Shown here piece after piece: positions 34,717 to 40,027 of a stretch of DNA of 40,027 nucleotides. The stretch lies in contig JASAON010001491.1 of assembly GCA_030849065.1 (NCBI GenBank), positions 1-40,027 of the forward strand. Reading direction: 5' to 3'. The stretch is from Jaenimonas drosophilae. Lineage: Eukaryota; Euglenozoa; Kinetoplastea; Trypanosomatida; Trypanosomatidae. How positions within the stretch are numbered: position 1 is the first letter of the stretch; each line of letters opens with the position of its first letter. Below the pieces are notes generated by a model that searched no databases, was not told the origin of the DNA, and was given only the letters and a program-made list of their open reading frames with translations. Position numbers and translations under genes: made by a program.

Positions 34717-37602
34717 ATGCAGAGCTATCCCAACCCACAACCATCCCAGGTAGGTGCTGCCCCTCACCGACATCCAGCTCATACTGGCATGGCAGGGTTG
34801 GGTGTTGCCCGCCCTGCCGTTGGTGCCGCTGTACCACCCAGTGCAGCACAGGAGATGCCGACCTACTCAGCTCAGTCCCTTGGCCAGCAGCAATTCTACC
34901 GCGATCCCCAGGCACCTCACCAGACTGCCGCACCGCCAGGCCGTTATGCGCCGCCAGCTACCCAACCACCCGCCGCCCAACCACCCACCGCACAGTCTGG
35001 TGCTGGGACGGTCTGTCCACCCACTGGCTACGACACAAGACCGACCACCAACTACTCACCAGCAGCCACTACTCAATACCAAACTGGAGCAACAGGCAGC
35101 TATGGCCCACAGGCACACTCATATCCGACTATGGACCCTGCAGGACGAACAGCATCGCAAACGCGAAGCGGCTTCCAGGGTAGCCAGCGCATGGCGCCGC
35201 CCTACGCCAAACTCTGTGCTCGTGAGCCACCAAAGCGTTCTATCAACCTGACAGATGCCCCTTCCCCGGTCTCCAGGATTCCCTTCACGAACCCACCGGC
35301 AACAGTGAGTACGCACCAGACCGATGCACCACCCCTTTCTACCGTTGGCTTCATATCCCAGGACACCGGCTGCTGCAGCCCCAAATTCTTTCGACCTACC
35401 TTTGGCCTTGCACCCGTGGAGGCGCGACTCGTCACGGACTCATGTATCTCGTTTGGTGCGGTGCTGCAACCTCTCTGCCGGCCTCTCTACCCACAAGAGG
35501 AGGTTCCCCTCATCACCAGCCGCTCTCCAATTCGCTGTCACCGCTGCAGTGGCTATCTTTCCTGTCATGCCCACTTCACGGAGCAGGGAAGATGCTGGCT
35601 GTGCCCGCTGTGTGAGGTCTCCAACGAGGTACCGCAGGAGTACTTCTGCAACCTCGATTCACGTGGTCGCCGACTGGATCGCATGGACAAAGCCGAGTTG
35701 CATCTTGGTGCCGTGGAGTTTGATGTGGAAGATCAGCCAGACTACCTCCAACGCAACGACAAATCGATTGCGGTACCTTCTCAACCACTGCACACGCTGT
35801 TCCTGATTGATATTTCGCGCCACGCGCGTGTGAACTTCCTCACTGACTACGTTGCCGCCATGCGGTTGAGCATCCAAGCCATGGCAGCACTTCCAGAGGC
35901 AGCTGGGACGAGAGTGGGCTTCATCACCTACGCCACACGTCTCCACTTCTATAACTTTCGGGACCCCCGTCGGCCACAGGTGTCCATGGCCGATGTGGAT
36001 CACCCATTTGTTCCCCTGCCCTTCTCTGCCATGTGCTGGTTGGACGTTGTGGAGGAGTACGACCTCATTGACGCCTTTCTGTGCGATGTGGAGCGTCTTT
36101 CGGCGGATGCTGAGGAAACAGACTGTGCGGTTGGGGCGGCCATCGAGGCAGCGATGATTGTCTTGGCTGGTCTGAACGGAGGCAGGGTGGTGGTCTCTGC
36201 ACACCGCAGTCCCCAGACTGGTATTGGAGCCATCAAGCTGAGGGAGCAGCACAAGACCTATGGCACCGATAAGGGTGCCGATCTGCTGCGGCCCATGGAT
36301 GGTTTCTGGACCACGACGGCGACCAAGGCAGCTCAGCATAGCATCAGCTTTGATCTCTTCATGGTGTGCTCCGAGTACTGCGAGCTTGCCACCATGTCGA
36401 ATCTGTGCCACGTCACCAATGGTCAGTGCTTCTTGCTTAGCAACTACACGACCAACAGAGATGCGGAACTACTACAGTCACTGATGTGCGCTCGCTTGAC
36501 GGATGAAACGGGATATGCTGGCATTCTTCGTGTTCGATGCAGCACCGGACTCCGTGTTGCGCGCTATCGAGGACACTTCTACTCGCAAACGGCCACCGAC
36601 ATGGATCTCGCCACCGTTACTGGAGCATCAACCTTCTTCGTTGACTTTGCCCATGAAGACAAGCTGGACGTGAATAAGTACGCCTTCTTTCAGGTGGCCC
36701 TACTCTACACCACTCGTGCTGGCCGTCGACGAGTGCGACTGCTTTCGTACCGTCTTCGCTGCACGCGGACGCTCACCGAGGCATACACAGCAAGTGATTT
36801 GGAGGCGACTACGGCGGCATGCATCCACGACGCCATGGCGGACACCGTGAACAAGGGACCTCATGCGGCCTCGACAGCTGCCCTCAAGCGCATGGTGAAG
36901 CATCTCGTCAACTATCGAATCTTCTGCATTGGTAAAGGTTCCGCGCAGCGACATGTTCTGATGCCCAAACACCTCCAGTTGCTTCCACTGTTCATTGGCT
37001 GTCTGTGCCGTTCTCAAGCAATGGTTGATGGGACGGTGGTGCGTGTGGATGAACGCGCACAAAGCATCTTTGACTGGATTCGGGTACCGCCTCATCGCGC
37101 CCTCATCAGACTTCACCCGATGCTCTACGATTTGCAGAACTTGCTCAGCGATTCCAAGTTGGGGGAGATCCACGATCTGACTGGAAAGTGTGTCCTCCCA
37201 ACACCTGTCCGACTGCTGTATGACTATGTTCGCAGTGATGGGGCATACGTACTCGTGGATGAGGAGACCCGCACCGTCTTCATGTGGATCGGCGCGGTGG
37301 TACCACCAAACATCTCCACGCAGCTGTTTGGTGGCCCAGACGCAACAACGGTGTGCCGAGCAGATGGGCTGCAGTTCGATGACTTCAACCCACGTGTGAA
37401 GAATCTCCTCTATGCCGTGGTGAGTCAGGATGAGGTGAAGTTTCGATTTGCTGTCATTCATCAAGGTGACCGGCGGGAGGAGGACTTCTTCGCGCTTCTA
37501 AAGTGCGAGGCATACGGCACGATGATGGGCTACGGAGAATTGCTGGAGAAGCTGTATACCCAGATCAACAATCAGATTGCGGAGAGTGGCTATGGCTACT
37601 AG
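34717..37602 (+). CDS. SEC24: COPII coat protein Sec24
   Basis: Cargo-binding subunit of the COPII coat that buds vesicles from the ER (961 aa). The N-terminal 200 residues are Pro/Gln/Ala-rich and probably disordered, as in other Sec24 proteins. The zinc finger follows with C274, C277, C296 and C299 (C-x2-C-x18-C-x2-C). Next are the vWA-like trunk starting at PLHTLFLIDIS, the beta-sandwich with LRVRCSTGLRV, the helical domain and a gelsolin-like C-terminus with DEETRTVFMWIGAVV. The order and length fit Sec24 rather than Sec23, which lacks the long Pro-rich head. The start is the first ATG after AG at 34670-34671. Confidence 0.95.
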   Translation: MQSYPNPQPSQVGAAPHRHPAHTGMAGLGVARPAVGAAVPPSAAQEMPTYSAQSLGQQQFYRDPQAPHQTAAPPGRYAPPATQPPAAQPPTAQSGAGTVCPPTGYDTRPTTNYSPAATTQYQTGATGSYGPQAHSYPTMDPAGRTASQTRSGFQGSQRMAPPYAKLCAREPPKRSINLTDAPSPVSRIPFTNPPATVSTHQTDAPPLSTVGFISQDTGCCSPKFFRPTFGLAPVEARLVTDSCISFGAVLQPLCRPLYPQEEVPLITSRSPIRCHRCSGYLSCHAHFTEQGRCWLCPLCEVSNEVPQEYFCNLDSRGRRLDRMDKAELHLGAVEFDVEDQPDYLQRNDKSIAVPSQPLHTLFLIDISRHARVNFLTDYVAAMRLSIQAMAALPEAAGTRVGFITYATRLHFYNFRDPRRPQVSMADVDHPFVPLPFSAMCWLDVVEEYDLIDAFLCDVERLSADAEETDCAVGAAIEAAMIVLAGLNGGRVVVSAHRSPQTGIGAIKLREQHKTYGTDKGADLLRPMDGFWTTTATKAAQHSISFDLFMVCSEYCELATMSNLCHVTNGQCFLLSNYTTNRDAELLQSLMCARLTDETGYAGILRVRCSTGLRVARYRGHFYSQTATDMDLATVTGASTFFVDFAHEDKLDVNKYAFFQVALLYTTRAGRRRVRLLSYRLRCTRTLTEAYTASDLEATTAACIHDAMADTVNKGPHAASTAALKRMVKHLVNYRIFCIGKGSAQRHVLMPKHLQLLPLFIGCLCRSQAMVDGTVVRVDERAQSIFDWIRVPPHRALIRLHPMLYDLQNLLSDSKLGEIHDLTGKCVLPTPVRLLYDYVRSDGAYVLVDEETRTVFMWIGAVVPPNISTQLFGGPDATTVCRADGLQFDDFNPRVKNLLYAVVSQDEVKFRFAVIHQGDRREEDFFALLKCEAYGTMMGYGELLEKLYTQINNQIAESGYGY

Positions 37603-37963
37603 CACCATGGATGGGCCCACCACTTGCGTCATCTGTCACCAGTCATGGAGGTCGGGGTACCTCCACACGAGCAGAATTGTGTCCTGGTCTCTTCCACGAC
37701 TGATGAGGGATCTCTTTGTTAATCTTTCCTCACCACGCTGACTACTGACTGGCATCATTGCCGAAATGGTGTTATTATGGGGAAGTGGGAACGGTACATG
37801 CTGTGAATCTGCTTCCCAACTGTTTCTTGTGTGTTTCATGCTCTGTGTGCGCGCGCATGGATAAGGCGTCTACAACAACGTGTTAGTTTACCTAGATAGC
37901 TGTCGATGCACTTACCCCCGTTGCGACCCACCCATCCCACCTCATTCAGCCTAGTGTGTGTCG
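37603..37963. other. Spacer between Sec24 and SLX1
   Basis: About 360 nt without a gene. The last part is C/T-rich (CCCACCCATCCCACCTCATT) and ends in CAG at 37947-37949, the probable acceptor, 14 nt before the SLX1 ATG. Confidence 0.5.
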
Positions 37964-39415
37964 ATGGACACGCGATCGCACTTTGTCTATCTCCTCACCA
38001 GCCTAGATGAGAACTTTGAAGGGGCCTTTTACATTGGCTACACAGTGGACCCTCTTCGACGCCTTCGACAGCACAATGGCGAGCTCGTGAGCGGTGCCAA
38101 GCAGACGAGTCGACGTGGTCGCCCATGGACTCTTGTGTGCTGTCTGTCTGGCTTCCCTGAAAGCCACCTGGCGCTGAAATTTGAGTGGAGCTGGCAGCAT
38201 CCACTTCAGTCCAGCAAGCTCCGTCCTTTGTGCTGTACGCCGTCCTTCACACGGCTGCAGCGTCTCGACCGGGCGGTTGCGACGTTGTACTACCTTGTCC
38301 GTTGTAGCCCCTTTCATCGTCTTCACCTCTGTCTTCACATCTTCGATGGTGATCGGTTTCACCACACAGCAGAAAAGATACGCCTGGCCCTTGGTCTCGC
38401 TCCTTTTGTTCCCGACGCTCATCCAGACGGCGAAGACGCCAACGCAGAAGTAGTCGCGCTCTCACTAGGAAGCCAGCCAAACAATGTTTTCGATGCATCA
38501 ACACCATATCTTCGAAAGCTCGTCACCACCAGGGAGGTATTCCAGTCAACTTACCTTTGTCCAGATGCATGTCTGTCGCTTGGTGGAGAAGCACGCGTTG
38601 GGCGTGCTCTCGCAGACGTTGGGTGCCCATACGACGTGGAAGCACTTGCGGAGGTGGTTTCTCAGGCTTCTGTTGCGACTTACTCAAATGCAGTCACCCA
38701 TCGCCCTCACGGGGCAGCTGCCAATGATCCACCAGGAACAACAACAGATGGTGTGTTTCGAGTTCCGCGACGTCTCTGGAATCATGGCGCACACGAGTTC
38801 GTGGAAGACTACCGCCACGAGATGGCGCTGTTGGAGCAGAAGAAACTCCCCTGCACCTTATGTGCGCTGCCGCTTCGATGGCCCTACGTCCTGCGGTGTC
38901 CACGTACACCCCTGTGTGAGATGCGTGCCCACGTTGCGTGCCTCGCAATGTGGATGCACAGCCAAGACACGAACCCTCGCTCTACGACGCCTGTCACTGA
39001 AGAGGCTGGATGTGTGATGCTACTACCTCAACACAGCTGTCCATGTCCCCTCTGCGGGGAAAACATGCACTGGGCCGGAATGGTTAGGGCCGTGAAGCAG
39101 CGTGCGGTGGCGGATGGTCGTTTGCAGGCGCATCGACGGTGGGAGCGTCTTCAGGCCGTTTGCCATGAACGGCTTGTTGCGGTGGAGGATAGCCACCGAA
39201 AGCGCGCGCGTGCAAAACGTACCACTCGTCGATGCCGAGGACGGCCTTCCATTGATCTCATTCTGGATCAGTCAAACCGTGTTATAGCCACGCATCTGCA
39301 GCTGTCCACTTCCATTAGTAACGCGCCCGTGTGTGAATCCCCCGTTTCGTCCATTGGGTCGAGCGCATTGCTGCAGGTCACCGACATTAACCTCTCTGAA
39401 TGGCTGGAGAGGTGA
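37964..39415 (+). CDS. SLX1: SLX1 structure-specific endonuclease subunit (GIY-YIG)
   Basis: Catalytic subunit of the SLX1-SLX4 nuclease, which cuts branched DNA such as Holliday junctions and flaps (483 aa). The GIY-YIG domain spans about residues 6-90: FVYLLTS, then FYIGYTVDPLRRLRQHN with Y23 and R35, and LKFEWSWQHP with the metal-binding E74. The C-terminal zinc domain has C-x2-C (CTLCALPL), a Cys-x-H-x2-C region and CPCPLCGENM, the RING/PHD-like finger of SLX1. The middle is longer than in yeast SLX1 (304 aa). A basic, possibly nuclear patch (HRKRARAKRTTRRCRGR) lies near the end. Translation is taken from the ATG at 37964; a GTG two codons upstream is not used. Confidence 0.92.
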   Translation: MDTRSHFVYLLTSLDENFEGAFYIGYTVDPLRRLRQHNGELVSGAKQTSRRGRPWTLVCCLSGFPESHLALKFEWSWQHPLQSSKLRPLCCTPSFTRLQRLDRAVATLYYLVRCSPFHRLHLCLHIFDGDRFHHTAEKIRLALGLAPFVPDAHPDGEDANAEVVALSLGSQPNNVFDASTPYLRKLVTTREVFQSTYLCPDACLSLGGEARVGRALADVGCPYDVEALAEVVSQASVATYSNAVTHRPHGAAANDPPGTTTDGVFRVPRRLWNHGAHEFVEDYRHEMALLEQKKLPCTLCALPLRWPYVLRCPRTPLCEMRAHVACLAMWMHSQDTNPRSTTPVTEEAGCVMLLPQHSCPCPLCGENMHWAGMVRAVKQRAVADGRLQAHRRWERLQAVCHERLVAVEDSHRKRARAKRTTRRCRGRPSIDLILDQSNRVIATHLQLSTSISNAPVCESPVSSIGSSALLQVTDINLSEWLER

Positions 39416-39540
39416 TTGTCCGTTGACGACTTCGCCTTCTCTCTGCACCACCAGATCCATGCACACATCTCTACACATGTGTGATTTTCCCAAGTGGTCC
39501 ACTTTCTACCTGCCCCACATTCGCTGTCACGACTACATAC

Positions 39541-40027
<487 letters not shown>

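Overview
The window looks like nuclear DNA of a flagellated kinetoplastid (Euglenozoa). Twenty protein-coding genes lie head-to-tail on the + strand with no introns. They are separated by about 130 to 1000 nt. Almost every start codon is preceded by a polypyrimidine tract and an AG, as expected for spliced-leader trans-splicing of a polycistronic transcript. The last gene encodes a typical kinetoplastid alpha-tubulin, and Ran is of the kinetoplastid type. All three stop codons are used, so the standard nuclear code applies. Several axonemal or IFT genes are present, which excludes a kinetoplastid that has lost its flagellum. I cannot place it to genus: a bodonid-like or a trypanosomatid source are both possible.

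Bases 1 to about 2900 hold no credible gene. They are GC-rich, full of long G and C runs, and carry a decayed repeat family whose core recurs five times in one orientation. The sequence then changes within about 200 bp to ordinary gene-bearing DNA.

From 3.05 to 9.3 kb come a B-type mitotic cyclin with a destruction box, an EFHC1/Rib72-like microtubule inner protein, a mitochondrial class I release factor, a DUF1295 membrane enzyme and a small tail-anchored-type protein. These first genes look AT-richer in codon use than those further on.

From 9.5 to 24.5 kb come an orphan protein, a DEDDh exonuclease, IFT38/CLUAP1, Ran, DNA polymerase delta small subunit, the splicing factor SF3A1/PRP21, GPN3, a presumed mitochondrial orphan, TAP42/IGBP1 and a 784-residue orphan.

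From 24.7 to 40.0 kb come a 2340-residue ASH/MSP-domain protein of the central-apparatus type, an acidic protein with one degenerate EF-hand, COPII Sec24, the SLX1 nuclease subunit and the 5' part of alpha-tubulin, cut by the window end.

The genes share a transcription unit, not a pathway. The themes are housekeeping (replication, repair, splicing, nuclear transport, secretion, cell cycle), mitochondrial translation and flagellum assembly. I found no minus-strand gene, tRNA, rRNA, CRISPR array or recognisable transposon. The least explained parts are the repeat-laden left end, the orphan proteins and the 1-kb spacer at 33.7-34.7 kb.
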